Shown: positions 24,762 to 34,535 of the stretch, one piece after another
How the letters are laid out: each line of letters begins with the position of its first letter
Position numbering within the stretch: the stretch's first letter is position 1
Assembly (NCBI GenBank): GCA_021297895.1
Contig: JAJTHN010000042.1
Coordinates: 1-34,896 of the forward strand
Direction of reading: 5' to 3'
DNA: 34,896 nt
Origin: Phycisphaeraceae bacterium
GTDB lineage: Bacteria; Planctomycetota; Phycisphaerae; Phycisphaerales; UBA1924
Notes under the pieces: generated by a model
What the model was told of the DNA's origin: nothing
The model's input: the letters and a program-made list of their open reading frames with translations, nothing else
Databases searched by the model: none
Made by a program: the position numbers and the translations under genes

Positions 24762-26290
24762 CGCGTACACCCAGCACCTCCAAGGGGCTCCCGCCATCAG
24801 CGGCCGCGATGGACGATGCCGCGATCATCGCTCCCGATTCCGGAAAAGTCGCTGACGTGACCATTCTCTCGACCGGGAGCGCCAATCTCGCATCGGTCGT
24901 CGCGGCATTCGAGCGGCTCGGAAGCCGGGCGACGATCACGACGGATCCGCTGATCGCCGAGCGGGCGGAGCTGCTTGTTCTGCCCGGGGTCGGCTCGCTC
25001 GGGAGCGCGATGGCCTCGCTGGGCCAGCGCGGGCTGATCGACATGATCCGGCGTCGCTGCGCAGCGCATCGCCCGCTGCTGGCGATCTGCCTGGGGCTTC
25101 AACTGCTCGCTGAGGCCAGCGATGAATCGCCGGGGGTCGCGGGGCTTGGCGTGATCGAGGGACGCGCCGAGCGCTTCGCGTCGAGCGTGCGCGTGCCGCA
25201 GATGGGCTGGAACCGCATTGTTCCCGGGAGCGGATGCGTCATGCTCTCTGAAGGAGATGCGTACTTCGCGAACTCGTACGCGCTCCGGCGCGCCCCGCTT
25301 GGCTGGGCATCAGCGACATCAACGCACGACGGTGCATTCATCGCCGCGATCGAGCGCGGGCCGATACTCGCGTGCCAGTTCCATCCGGAACTCTCCGGCG
25401 CGTTCGGGCTCTCCTTGCTGCGGCGCTGGCTGGATGCTGCGGGCTCGCGGGGCGTGGGCACTTCAACCTCCACACCGACGTCGGGGGGCGCACTTTCCCG
25501 CTCATCGGGGCTCACTCGCCGCGTGATTCCATGCCTGGATGTCCGCGCGGGTCGGGTCGTCAAAGGGGTTCGATTCGCGAACCTCGTGGACTCCGGTGAC
25601 CCGGCGGAACTCGCCGCCCGCTACGAGTTGCAGGGCGCGGACGAACTGACGCTGCTCGACGTCTCGGCGACACCCGAGGACCGCGGAGCGAGCACCGCGA
25701 CGGTCCGAGCGGTTCGGCGGGCGATCTCGATTCCACTCACCGTCGGCGGCGGCGTGCGGACGATCGACGATGTCTCTCGCCTGCTGGACGCCGGGGCCGA
25801 CAAGGTTGCGATGAACACGGCGGCAGTGGCGAAGCCGGATCTCCTGTCTGCCGCCGCGGCACGGTTCGGCACCCAGTGCATCGTGATCGCGATCGACGCC
25901 GCGCGTCGGAGCGCCGGACCCGACTCGGCGGCACCATCGTGGCGTGTGGTCGTCCGGAGCGGGACGGAGCATCTGGACCTCGATGGGGTGGAGTGGGCCG
26001 CGCGAGCCGCCGCGTGCGGCGCCGGCGAGGTGCTGCTGACCAGTCACGATCGCGACGGCACACGCAGCGGCTACGACACCGAACTGCTCGCCTGCGTGGC
26101 CCGCGCGGTGGGCGTGCCCGTGATCGCCTCCGGCGGCGCCGCGGGCCCTGAGCACTTCATCGAGGCGCTGCGCACCGGGGCCGATGCGGTCCTGGCCGCG
26201 GGGATCTTCCATACGGGTCTCTTGTCAATCGCCGACGCGAAACGCACGCTCGCAGACGCGGGGATCGCGATGCGTCTGCCGGTGCGATAG
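24758..26290 (+). CDS. hisHF: Imidazole glycerol phosphate synthase, HisH-HisF fusion
   Basis: The 510-residue protein joins the glutaminase and cyclase of step 5, normally two subunits in bacteria and fused in fungi (HIS7) and plants. The HisH part (about 32-230) has the nucleophile C111 in AICLGLQ and the pair H209/E211 in CQFHPE. A Ser/Thr-rich linker of ~20 residues follows. The HisF part (about 255-510) has D261 in RVIPCLDV and D380 in IAIDA, the two catalytic aspartates, plus LTVGGGVRT and DRDGTRSGYD. The first ~30 residues are not conserved; a start near the internal Met18 or later is possible, although the ATGA overlap with hisB supports 24758. Confidence 0.95.
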   Translation: MTRTPSTSKGLPPSAAAMDDAAIIAPDSGKVADVTILSTGSANLASVVAAFERLGSRATITTDPLIAERAELLVLPGVGSLGSAMASLGQRGLIDMIRRRCAAHRPLLAICLGLQLLAEASDESPGVAGLGVIEGRAERFASSVRVPQMGWNRIVPGSGCVMLSEGDAYFANSYALRRAPLGWASATSTHDGAFIAAIERGPILACQFHPELSGAFGLSLLRRWLDAAGSRGVGTSTSTPTSGGALSRSSGLTRRVIPCLDVRAGRVVKGVRFANLVDSGDPAELAARYELQGADELTLLDVSATPEDRGASTATVRAVRRAISIPLTVGGGVRTIDDVSRLLDAGADKVAMNTAAVAKPDLLSAAAARFGTQCIVIAIDAARRSAGPDSAAPSWRVVVRSGTEHLDLDGVEWAARAAACGAGEVLLTSHDRDGTRSGYDTELLACVARAVGVPVIASGGAAGPEHFIEALRTGADAVLAAGIFHTGLLSIADAKRTLADAGIAMRLPVR

Positions 26291-26338
26291 CCGCCAACCC
26301 ACGTCACACCCACCCACTCCTTCACCACATAGCCGACC

Positions 26339-29056
26339 ATGATCATTCCTTCAATCGACCTTCGCAACAACTCGACGGTTCAGCTCATCGGCGGCCGCGA
26401 ACAGGCGCTCGACGCCGGGGACCCGCGTCCGATCGCTCGGCGCTTTGCACTGGCGGGGGAGGTCGCGGTCATCGATCTCGATGCCGCGATCGGCACCGGG
26501 TCGAACGCGCCGCTCATCCGCGATCTGCTCCCGCTGGCCCGCTGCCGCGTCGGCGGCGGCATCCGCTCGGTGAGCAGCGCGCTGGGCTGGCTCGATGCCG
26601 GTGCGGCGAAGGTCATCCTCGGCACCGCCGCAACTCCAGAATTGCTCCGCGAACTGCCCGCCCAACGCGTTATCGCGGCCCTCGACGCGGATCACGGCAG
26701 CGTCGTTGTCGAGGGTTGGCGCAAGTCCACCGGCGAGACCATTCTCGACCGCATGAAGCGCCTGCAGGGCTTGGTCGGCGGCTTCCTCATCACCTTCGTC
26801 GAGCGCGAGGGGCGGCTGGGCGGAACCAACATGGAACTCGTCCCCGAACTCGTTCGCATCGCGACGGAGGCCGGCGCGCGCGTCACGATCGCCGGCGGTG
26901 TGACGACTGCGCAGGACATCGCGCAGCTCGATGCGCTCGGCGCCGACGCGCAGGTCGGCATGGCCCTCTACACCGGACGGATCACGCTCGCTCAGGCGAT
27001 CGCAGCGCCGCTGCGTTCCGATCGCGCCGACGGGCTCTGGCCGACCGTCGTGACAGATGAGACCGGCGTCGCGCTGGGGCTTGCGTACTCCAGTGCGGAG
27101 AGTCTGGAGCACGCCGTGAATACCGGCCGCGGCACATACCACTCCCGCACGCGGGGGCTTTGGGTCAAAGGCGAAACGTCGGGCAACACGCAGCAACTTG
27201 TCGGCATCGATCTGGACTGCGATCGCGACACGCTGCGGTTCCGCGTGCGTCAATCCACCGACACGCCCGACGGCCGCGCGAGCTTCTGCCACACCGGCGA
27301 CTACACATGCTTCGGCCAGGCAACGGGCCTTGCGGCGCTGGCCGCGAGACTTCCAACGAGCATCATTCAAGGCCCGGCCGCGAACGGGGCACCCGCGGCG
27401 GACTCCGGGTCCTACTCGGCACGGCTGCTGAGAGACCCCGCGCTGCTTCGGGCCAAACTGATCGAGGAAGCCGGTGAACTCGCGGACGCAGTGACATCCG
27501 ACGCCGCGGCGGTGACCCACGAGGCGGCGGACGTGATGTACTTCGCGATGGTCGCGATGCGTCGAGCCGGTGTGACGCTGGCGGATGTCAGCCGCGAACT
27601 GGATCGGCGTGCACTGCGGGTCTCGCGACGACCGGGCGACGCCAAGCCGGGTGCGATGGCCGACACTGCCGCGTTGGCGACGCGAAGCGATGCGAGCATG
27701 CGCGACACCCCCGGCGCGAGCACCCCGACCGGCGCGGATGCGACCAGCGGCGGCACGGGCCTCCTGCCGATGCGCACGCCCGAGCAGATTCGCACGCTCC
27801 GCCGCCGCGCAACGCCGATCGAACCCGAGGCTCTCGGCGTTGCACGTTCGATTCTCGCGGACGTTGACACCCGCGGCGAGATCGCGGTCCTTGAGCACGC
27901 GATGCGTCTCGGCGACCTGACGCCCGCCGCGCCGCGGCTATACACCCCCGACGACCTCAGCACAGCGCTGCGCTCGATCCCGACTGCCGACCGCGAACTG
28001 CTCGAACGCACGGCCGGACGCGTACGGGCGTTTGCACTCGCACAGCGCGGGAGCGTCACTGATCTGACCTTTTCGGTTCCGGGCGGCGCGGCGGGGCACA
28101 CATGCGTTCCGGTAGAGACCGCGGGCTGCTACGCGCCGGGCGGGCGATTCCCGCTTCCGTCGTCGGTGCTGATGACGGCGATCACCGCGCGTGCCGCGGG
28201 CGTGAGGAACATCGTCGTCGCTTCGCCCCGTCCGGCTCCGATCACGCTCGCGGCCGCGGCGGTTGCTGGAGCGGACATGCTGCTGCCGATGGGCGGGGCA
28301 CAGGCGATCGCCGCGATGTCGCGCGGGCTCGCGGGCGTGCCGCGGTGCGACATGATCGTCGGACCGGGCAACCGCTACGTGACCGCGGCGAAGTTCCTCG
28401 TCAGCGACACGACCGGCATCGACATGCTCGCCGGACCATCGGAACTGCTCATCATCGCCGATCAGGACGCCGACCCGGCACTGATCGCCGCGGACCTGCT
28501 CGCGCAGGCTGAGCATGACGATGACGCGATCCCGATGCTCATCGCCGTAACTTCAAGACCGGACGGACCCGATCTTCTGCCCCGGGTGGCGAGCGCTCTG
28601 GCCGCACAACTCGCCGACCTGCCGCCGACGAGCCCGGCTCGAAGGTCGCTTGCGAACGGCTTCATGACGCGGGTGGCATCGAGCGAGGAGGCGATCGCGC
28701 TGGCGGACATGATCGCGCCGGAGCATCTTGAGATCATGACCGCCGATGCGGCAGATATCGCCCAGCGGCTCCGCAACGCCGGCGCGTTGTTCATCGGTCC
28801 GGACGCGGCGGAGGTACTGGGCGACTTCGGCATCGGGCCGAATCACGTGCTGCCCACCGGAGGAACCGGACGGTTCCGCGCGGGGCTGTCGGTCTTCACG
28901 TTTCTCAGGCAGCGAACGTGGCTCCGTGTTGCATCGGGGCGTGATGGGGCGACATCCGACGCGGCGAACTTCGCGCGCCTGGAGTCGCTCCCCGCCCACG
29001 CCGCGGCAGCCGCGCTCAGGGCGGGCGCGACACGGGCCGACGATCGGCATTTGTAG
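26339..29056 (+). CDS. Tetra-domain histidine enzyme HisA-HisI-HisE-HisD
   Basis: The 905-residue protein carries four enzymes. HisA (1 to ~228) is an isomerase barrel with D7 in IPSIDLRN; EREG, with a Glu, replaces the usual second catalytic Asp. HisI (~230-335) has the metal motif D293-C-D295-R-D297 and C317/C324 in FCHTGDYTCFG. HisE (~352-440) is an all-helical pyrophosphohydrolase (KLIEEAGELADAV, HEAADVMYF). A disordered linker (~440-470) leads to HisD (~474-905), which has zinc ligands Q723, H726, D829 and H887 and catalytic E795-H796. Together they cover steps 2-4 and the last two oxidations. The HisI-HisE-HisD part resembles fungal HIS4. The start is 48 bases after hisHF, the only real gap inside the operon. 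Confidence 0.94.
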   Translation: MIIPSIDLRNNSTVQLIGGREQALDAGDPRPIARRFALAGEVAVIDLDAAIGTGSNAPLIRDLLPLARCRVGGGIRSVSSALGWLDAGAAKVILGTAATPELLRELPAQRVIAALDADHGSVVVEGWRKSTGETILDRMKRLQGLVGGFLITFVEREGRLGGTNMELVPELVRIATEAGARVTIAGGVTTAQDIAQLDALGADAQVGMALYTGRITLAQAIAAPLRSDRADGLWPTVVTDETGVALGLAYSSAESLEHAVNTGRGTYHSRTRGLWVKGETSGNTQQLVGIDLDCDRDTLRFRVRQSTDTPDGRASFCHTGDYTCFGQATGLAALAARLPTSIIQGPAANGAPAADSGSYSARLLRDPALLRAKLIEEAGELADAVTSDAAAVTHEAADVMYFAMVAMRRAGVTLADVSRELDRRALRVSRRPGDAKPGAMADTAALATRSDASMRDTPGASTPTGADATSGGTGLLPMRTPEQIRTLRRRATPIEPEALGVARSILADVDTRGEIAVLEHAMRLGDLTPAAPRLYTPDDLSTALRSIPTADRELLERTAGRVRAFALAQRGSVTDLTFSVPGGAAGHTCVPVETAGCYAPGGRFPLPSSVLMTAITARAAGVRNIVVASPRPAPITLAAAAVAGADMLLPMGGAQAIAAMSRGLAGVPRCDMIVGPGNRYVTAAKFLVSDTTGIDMLAGPSELLIIADQDADPALIAADLLAQAEHDDDAIPMLIAVTSRPDGPDLLPRVASALAAQLADLPPTSPARRSLANGFMTRVASSEEAIALADMIAPEHLEIMTADAADIAQRLRNAGALFIGPDAAEVLGDFGIGPNHVLPTGGTGRFRAGLSVFTFLRQRTWLRVASGRDGATSDAANFARLESLPAHAAAAALRAGATRADDRHL

Positions 29057-29071
29057 CGCAACGTCTAGCAT
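29044..29071 (+). promoter_or_regulatory. Possible leaderless promoter of the ECF sigma gene
   Basis: TCGGCA (29044-29049), 16 bases and TAGCAT (29066-29071) are followed by eight bases and ATG 29080. It lies across the 3' end of the his operon. The -35 is weak, so the gene may also be read from the his transcript. Confidence 0.3.
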
Positions 29072-29079
29072 TGCGAGCA

Positions 29080-29724
29080 ATGAGGTCCGATTGCTCACCG
29101 CCATCCCGCGACGGAGCGTTTTCGCCTCCGCCGATCACCCAATTGCTCCGGGACGCCGCGAAAGGCGGGGAGCCTGCGCGCCAAGTGCTGCCGATGGTCT
29201 ATGACGAACTGCGGCGGCTTGCCGCGGCAAGATTGCGCGACGAGTCCCCGAGGCACACGCTCAGCGCGACGGCCCTCGTTCACGAGGCTTATGTGCGGCT
29301 GCTCGGCGCGGATGGTGACGAGCTGAACTGGGACAGCCGCGGGCACTTCTTTGCCGCGGCGGCGCAGTCGATGAGACGGATCCTGATCGATCACGCCCGC
29401 GCCCGAGATGCGACCAAGCGTCGACCGGCGGAAGGCGGTGCCCGACGTGCACTCTCGCTTTCAAAGATGACGGCCGATGCGGTCACGCTCTCGCTGGAAG
29501 AGGACCCGGCGGCTTTGCTCGACCTCGACGCGGCCCTTGACGCGCTTCACAGCCAGGATCCGACCAAGGCTCAATTGGTCGCACTCCGATTCTTTGCCGG
29601 TCTCTCGCTCGATCAGGCCGCCCGGGCGATGGGCGTTTCGCCAGCGACGGCGGATCGGCATTGGGCCTATGCACGCGCGTGGCTTTTCGACCGGCTTGCC
29701 GACGATCACAAAGACTCGGGATGA
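29080..29724 (+). CDS. ECF sigma factor, planctomycete kinase-associated type
   Basis: The 214-residue protein has the features of the TIGR02999-like ECF group abundant in planctomycetes and acidobacteria: [45 protein letters not shown], a basic [11 protein letters not shown] linker, and region 4 with [28 protein letters not shown] chose ATG 29080 over TTG 29071, three codons earlier. It is directly followed by a Ser/Thr kinase gene. In this group sigma activity is thought to depend on a linked kinase rather than an anti-sigma factor; phosphorylation of this sigma by the neighbour is inference. Confidence 0.9.
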   Translation: MRSDCSPPSRDGAFSPPPITQLLRDAAKGGEPARQVLPMVYDELRRLAAARLRDESPRHTLSATALVHEAYVRLLGADGDELNWDSRGHFFAAAAQSMRRILIDHARARDATKRRPAEGGARRALSLSKMTADAVTLSLEEDPAALLDLDAALDALHSQDPTKAQLVALRFFAGLSLDQAARAMGVSPATADRHWAYARAWLFDRLADDHKDSG

Positions 29725-29825
29725 GCGTGAGGCCGCGTGTGCTCGGTTTACGCATTGTCTTGTGCCGCCCGTCCGCGTCCGCGGGCTCAAGGCTCGGCGC
29801 TGAGCGAAGGCAGGAGAACTTGCGA

Positions 29826-32800
29826 ATGTCTGGAACACAGTCCGTCCCGAACCCGAGCGAGGACCCATCGCCCGACGTGGCGGAGACGATCTTCCACGCC
29901 GCAAGGGCGGTGCCGCCCGAGCAGCGCGATGCGCTCATCGCGGACCGCTGCGTCGGGAATCCCGCATTGCAGGAGCGCGTCTTTCGTCTGCTCCGCGCCT
30001 CGGATCAAGCGGGTGACTTTCTTGCCCCGCACGCCGGGCCCACTCTGGACCCGGCTTTGGTTACCACCGGCACCGACCGCGAACGTTCCGGCCTCGTGGG
30101 CACTCGAGTTGGGCGCTATCGGCTGCTTCAACTCATCGGCGAGGGCGGCTTCGGCACGGTGTATCTGGCCGAGCAGACCGAGCCGGTGCGCCGCAAGGTC
30201 GCGCTGAAGATCATCAAGCCGGGCATGGACACCGGTCAGGTGGTCGCCCGCTTCGAGGCGGAGCGCCAGGCCCTGGCGCTCATGGATCACCCGCACATCG
30301 CAAGGGTGTTCGATGGCGGGACGACGGGGGCCGGCGATGGGGCCGCACGCGACTTCGGACGGCCGTACTTCGTGATGGAGTATGTCGTCGGCGATCCCAT
30401 CACCGCGTTTGCCGATACGAACACGCTGAGCCTGCGCGAGCGGCTGGAGCTCTTCGAACAGGTCTGCTCTGCGGTACAGCATGCGCACACCAAGGGGATC
30501 ATCCATCGTGACCTCAAGCCGGCAAATGTGCTGGTCAGCATGGTCGACGGCAAGCCATTCGCGAAGGTCATCGACTTCGGCATCGCCAAGGCGACCGCCC
30601 AGCCGCTGACCGACCGAACGCTCTTCACCGAGCATCGCGTGCTCATGGGCACGCCGGAGTACATGAGCCCGGAGCAGGCCGAGGGCTCTCCGGACATCGA
30701 CACGCGAACGGATGTGTACGCGTTGGGCGTGCTGCTGTATGAACTGCTCACCGGAAGCACGCCGATCGAGAGCAAGAGGCTCCGGAGCGCGGCGTTCGAT
30801 GAGATGCGTCGGATGATCCGCGAAGATGACCCGCCAGCCCCCAGCGCGCGGCTCTCCCGCACGCAGGAACGGCTCGGCACCGCCGCCACGGCCCGGAGCG
30901 CGACTCCCGCGCGGCTCAGTGCGCTTGTTCGCGGCGAACTGGACTGGATCGTGCTCAAGGCGCTGGAGAAGGACCGCAGCCGTCGCTACGACGGCGCGGG
31001 CAGCTTCGGCGAGGATGTCCGCCGCCATCTCACCGGCGAGCCGGTCCGCGCGGCCCCGCCGAGTGTCCGTTACCGCGTGACCAAGTTCATCCGACGCAAC
31101 AAGACCGTGGCCCTGCTGGCGGCCGTGGTGCTCGCAGGATCGATCGGGACCGGCGCGTTCGCGATCGTCGCGGCTCAGAACGCGCGGCGAGCCAATCAGA
31201 ACGCCATCGAGGCGTTCGCGGCACTGGAGAAGGCCGATTGGGCCGCGTACACGGCCAACATCGCCCTGGCGCAGGCCGCGTTCGGCTCGTCGGACTCTGC
31301 TGAGGCCCGTCGGATCCTCGACCGTACACCGGAGCGGATCCGCGGCTGGGAGTATCGGCTGCTGGAAACCATGTCGCGCGGCATCACGTTCATCAGCCCG
31401 CGCGGCGTCTGGCTCGAAGCCGCCTTTGCGGACACCGAGCCGCTCATCGTCTCCGGCGATCCGGGCCAGCGCACGCTCGGGCTCTGGGATGCGCGGACGG
31501 GTGAACGCCTGCCCTTTGCACCGGAACTCCCCGATGATCCGACTCACGCCGCGTTCGCACCGGGCGCGAGGTATGTTCTGGCCTTCGTTACAGGCTCCCA
31601 GGCCTCGGTAGAGGCCATCTATGTCATCGACCGATCGACCGGCCAGGTGCGACCGACGCCGGAGCGCATCGGCGGCGGAATCGCCAGAGCCTGGTTCCCT
31701 CCGGAAAGCGGGCTGGTGCCGCTGCGCGGGCCGTGGATTACTGATGTCGTCTGGGATACGGCCGCGGCCCGCACTCGCCCGCTGGCGATCACGCGCGGTG
31801 GCGAACCGGGCGGCGGGACTGACTCCACGCCGCGCTACGCGCCGATGAGCAGCGCTGGCGGACGAGTGGTTGCGTACCGCGATGCCGACACATTGGACGT
31901 CATCGACGCCGCGACGGGCCACATCACGCGGACTCTGAAGATTGACCGGCGGGATCTGCGGGACATGGCGATCAGCCCCGACGGCACGAAGCTCGCCATC
32001 CACGGGGAGTCACGAACGTTCGTGTACGACTTGATCGGCGGGGGTGAGGCTTCAACGCCGGGTCTTCCGTCGCTGACGCGCGTGCTGGAGTTCTCTCGCG
32101 ATGGTGCCTTCATCCTGTCCGCCGAGACGCCGACGGGCCAGACCTCGGTGTGGGAGGTCGCCACCGGGGCGGAGCGGCCGGACCTGGTCGGGCTCATCGC
32201 GCCGGCACGTGCCGGGACGTTCAGCGCCGACGGGCGACTGGCGGCCGTCTCGATTCTCCACGACGATTCCCGGGACTTCTCGCTCGGAATCATCGATCTG
32301 AACTTCATCCCGGGGGACACGAACATCTGGATGACCGAGGCGGCACTGGTCGCCGAGAGCATTCTGGAGCGCTCGCCGGGAGCATCCGGGCTCACGCTGG
32401 ACACGCCCGATGGAACGCGACGCATCGTGGCCGACAACGCCGGCTCCGTGGGTGTCGTTCGGTTCCTGGATCTGACGCGCCGCGTGTCCGATTCGCCCGT
32501 GGCGGCCGCGGGAGACACCGACGCGGTGCGCGAGGTCGCGGCCTTTCGTCTTGACAAGCCGATCGAGCGTTTCCAGATGACCGGCGATGGCGCGACGCTC
32601 ATCGTTCGACTCGCCGATGGCCAGGCCCGTGTGTGGGACATCCGCGATTCGGACGCTCGCCGCGCGGACCTCCGCGCGTTGCACGAGCAGCATCGCGCCG
32701 CCGGGCCGTATGTGGACGCCCTGCTGAACGATGAGCGCTTCATCGGTGACCCGCCACCGAGCCCGTTCGGCAACTCGCCCGAGTCGGTGTTGCAGGACAT

Positions 32801-33080
32801 GCTCACCGACACCATCCGCGCCGACACTTCACGATCGGCGCTCCAGCGGCTCGCGGCACTGTCGATACTTGCCGACCGACTCAGCCAGGACGCGGCTGCG
32901 GCGGATCGTGCGCTGCGGACGATCAAGTCCGAGCTCGGTCCGCTCGCAACCGATCGTTCAACGCTCCTTGCGGCGGCACGCCGGCTGGAGGCCCCGCCGC
33001 GGATCAGATCGCGCGTCGAGCGCCTCATCACCCGTCTGCCCACGCCGGAGCAAGCGCCGGCAACAGCCCCGGGCCAGTGA
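29826..33080 (+). CDS. Membrane Ser/Thr protein kinase with a large C-terminal repeat domain
   Basis: The start at 29826 has AGGAGA eight bases upstream; ATG 29721, which overlaps the sigma stop, is an alternative adding 35 poorly conserved residues. The 1084-residue protein opens with the helical [16 protein letters not shown] and [10 protein letters not shown] segment usual in this kinase group. The Hanks-type kinase domain (about 97-395) has GEGGFGTVY (105-113), K128, HRDLKPAN with D229, and the DFG Asp D250. A single membrane helix lies at about 425-452. The remaining ~630 residues, predicted outside the membrane, contain weak WD40/beta-propeller-like repeats (for example [24 protein letters not shown]) and a helical end. 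It probably senses a signal and acts with the adjacent ECF sigma factor. Confidence 0.93.
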   Translation: MSGTQSVPNPSEDPSPDVAETIFHAARAVPPEQRDALIADRCVGNPALQERVFRLLRASDQAGDFLAPHAGPTLDPALVTTGTDRERSGLVGTRVGRYRLLQLIGEGGFGTVYLAEQTEPVRRKVALKIIKPGMDTGQVVARFEAERQALALMDHPHIARVFDGGTTGAGDGAARDFGRPYFVMEYVVGDPITAFADTNTLSLRERLELFEQVCSAVQHAHTKGIIHRDLKPANVLVSMVDGKPFAKVIDFGIAKATAQPLTDRTLFTEHRVLMGTPEYMSPEQAEGSPDIDTRTDVYALGVLLYELLTGSTPIESKRLRSAAFDEMRRMIREDDPPAPSARLSRTQERLGTAATARSATPARLSALVRGELDWIVLKALEKDRSRRYDGAGSFGEDVRRHLTGEPVRAAPPSVRYRVTKFIRRNKTVALLAAVVLAGSIGTGAFAIVAAQNARRANQNAIEAFAALEKADWAAYTANIALAQAAFGSSDSAEARRILDRTPERIRGWEYRLLETMSRGITFISPRGVWLEAAFADTEPLIVSGDPGQRTLGLWDARTGERLPFAPELPDDPTHAAFAPGARYVLAFVTGSQASVEAIYVIDRSTGQVRPTPERIGGGIARAWFPPESGLVPLRGPWITDVVWDTAAARTRPLAITRGGEPGGGTDSTPRYAPMSSAGGRVVAYRDADTLDVIDAATGHITRTLKIDRRDLRDMAISPDGTKLAIHGESRTFVYDLIGGGEASTPGLPSLTRVLEFSRDGAFILSAETPTGQTSVWEVATGAERPDLVGLIAPARAGTFSADGRLAAVSILHDDSRDFSLGIIDLNFIPGDTNIWMTEAALVAESILERSPGASGLTLDTPDGTRRIVADNAGSVGVVRFLDLTRRVSDSPVAAAGDTDAVREVAAFRLDKPIERFQMTGDGATLIVRLADGQARVWDIRDSDARRADLRALHEQHRAAGPYVDALLNDERFIGDPPPSPFGNSPESVLQDMLTDTIRADTSRSALQRLAALSILADRLSQDAAAADRALRTIKSELGPLATDRSTLLAAARRLEAPPRIRSRVERLITRLPTPEQAPATAPGQ

Positions 33081-33131
33081 CCGGCCGACGCCCCAAGAGT
33101 CCGCTGGAGGCCGCGGCCGCCCCGACCGGCC

Positions 33132-33167
33132 AAAAACAAACATGGCCCCGGTGCTTGCCGGGGCCAT
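33132..33167 (-). terminator. Intrinsic terminator of the minus-strand hydrolase gene
   Basis: ATGGCCCCGG (33142-33151) pairs perfectly with CCGGGGCCAT (33158-33167) around a 6-base loop. The A-rich 33132-33140 makes a T tract on the minus strand. It lies 153 bases after the final stop of the hydrolase gene and faces the convergent kinase gene. The rest of 33081-33320 shows nothing else. Confidence 0.85.
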
Positions 33168-33320
33168 CAGGCCTGCTCGATCGGGGCAATACTCGACCAC
33201 TGGCACCGCTCATGAAGGTCGCTCGGCTGCGGCTGCTCGTGCAAGTCACGCCTCAAGACGCGGCCCGATCGCACGCTCGATCGCCACCCGAGCTCGGACC
33301 AGCAGTCAACCCGGGGAGGG

Positions 33321-33500
33321 TCAGCGCCTGCCCATGCTCATGTCCACGACTTCGCCTCGTCGCAGCCAGTATTCGACGGCCCGTGCGTCCTCCGGCATGA
33401 TCGCGCCGTCGCGATCAATGTCCGTCGGGTTCAGCGTGATGGCGTACGGGTTTTCAATGTCGAAGCGGCAATCGCCGTTGACATCGGGGCCCGCCGGCGA
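33321..33500 (-). pseudogene. Dockerin-like tail cut off by an in-frame stop
   Basis: Directly after the TAA at 33501-33503, the same frame continues for 59 codons to a TGA at 33321-33323. It encodes two calcium-loop-like repeats, DVNGDCRFDIEN and DIDRDGAIMPEDA, then VEYWLRRGEV. This is the dockerin-type or EF-hand-like C-terminal module found on many planctomycete secreted proteins. It has no start of its own, so it is best read as the severed end of the hydrolase gene. Confidence 0.8.
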
Positions 33501-34529
33501 TTACGGGCACCCCGGTGCGTAGGGCACGTACTGGCCGGTGGCCAAGTACGCGTGCCACTGCATGGCGAATCCGGAGCTCGGAAGCCACAGGCGGGTGGTA
33601 TGGATTGATGGATCCAAAGCGACGAAGGGCGCAATGCTGAAGCTGTTCGCGGTGATCCACGGCACGCTTGCGTTGAAGGTCACACTTAGGCTGCCGGCCC
33701 AGCCGTCGTTTGCCGAGAGCGCGATCGGTCGCTCGCCGGGATTCGGCGGCACGCGCAACGCGACCACGGCGCTGAGCCAGTCGATCATGATCGGTACACC
33801 GTGCGGCTGATTCCCCTCCCACTGCGTATGCCCGGTGTTCGGTCGAATGAGGTACGAGACCAGTCCCCCCGCGGCACGCCTGGATGTGACGAACGTGACG
33901 ATGCTCTGGGAGTACAGCGTGCCATCCGCCAGCGACCCCATGTTGACATTGTCGTTGCGGCCGACGAGATGGAGCGCCGGCACCCCCAGCCCGGTCGTGA
34001 CCAGCGCCTGCTGCGGCGCACGCTCCCCCGTGGAATCATGAATCGGCAGAACCGCGATCGTCCTCTCAGGAGCAAGGTCCGCGAAAGCCACCGCTTGCCA
34101 TCCGGCTTGCCAGAGGCCCGTGAAGATCATGTTCACGCTGGCAAGTTCGGCTCGCGAGGAAACCCCGGCAAAGTGAGGCATCGCCTCGTTGAGCAAGCGG
34201 TTGAGCGCCGGCTGGGTCTTTGCCAGGTTGAGCGTGGCGTCACGGCTGCGCAAGTCAAAGCGCAGGAGCGCAAAGCGCGACTGTGCAGCCCACTCCCGGA
34301 AACGAGCGTCGTCGTAGATCTGCCGACCAGACTCGTAGTCGCTGATGGCCAGAACGCCGCGAAGAGCGCCCGCGGCGGGAAGAGCCGGAATCCAGAGTGA
34401 AAACGTAGAGGGCCGAAGCTCCGGCGTGCTCCCGATCGAGTGCGTGTATTCCTGCTGGCCCAGGCAAGGGCACGCGGCGCCGCACAGCAGAGCACCGACG
34501 ACCGGCAGGATGATCGGGCGTGCAGGCAC
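33501..34529 (-). CDS. Secreted alpha/beta hydrolase-like protein, probably inactive and truncated
   Basis: GTG 34529 opens a signal peptide (PARPIILPVVGALLCGAACPCLG-QQ) and lies six bases after a predicted -10. The 342-residue product looks like an alpha/beta hydrolase: VLAISDYESG, RFALLRFDLR, then FTGLWQAGWQAV at the nucleophile elbow, LHLVGRNDNV, and H234 in NTGHTQWEG. The nucleophile position is W140 (TGG), one base from TCG Ser. A ~100-residue beta-rich region follows (SLSVTFNASVPW). The frame is stopped at 33501-33503 just before a dockerin-like module. Loss of both the serine and the tail suggests decay. A non-catalytic role is possible. Confidence 0.75.
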   Translation of the reverse strand: MPARPIILPVVGALLCGAACPCLGQQEYTHSIGSTPELRPSTFSLWIPALPAAGALRGVLAISDYESGRQIYDDARFREWAAQSRFALLRFDLRSRDATLNLAKTQPALNRLLNEAMPHFAGVSSRAELASVNMIFTGLWQAGWQAVAFADLAPERTIAVLPIHDSTGERAPQQALVTTGLGVPALHLVGRNDNVNMGSLADGTLYSQSIVTFVTSRRAAGGLVSYLIRPNTGHTQWEGNQPHGVPIMIDWLSAVVALRVPPNPGERPIALSANDGWAGSLSVTFNASVPWITANSFSIAPFVALDPSIHTTRLWLPSSGFAMQWHAYLATGQYVPYAPGCP

Positions 34530-34535
34530 CCGCGA

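Noticed and set aside
26821-26880. HisA domain inactive because the second catalytic Asp is Glu (EREG)
   Set aside because: As I recall, yeast HIS6 also has Glu at this position, so the change is compatible with activity.
26351-27898. Long minus-strand open frame of 515 codons opposite the HisA-I-E-D gene
   Set aside because: It is a GC-driven shadow frame. Its translation is Arg/Ala-rich and low complexity, and the plus strand encodes unmistakable enzymes.
29721-29825. Kinase start at the ATG overlapping the sigma stop
   Set aside because: The overlap is attractive, but the first 35 residues are not family-like and ATG 29826 has an AGGAGA at ideal spacing. It is kept only as an alternative.
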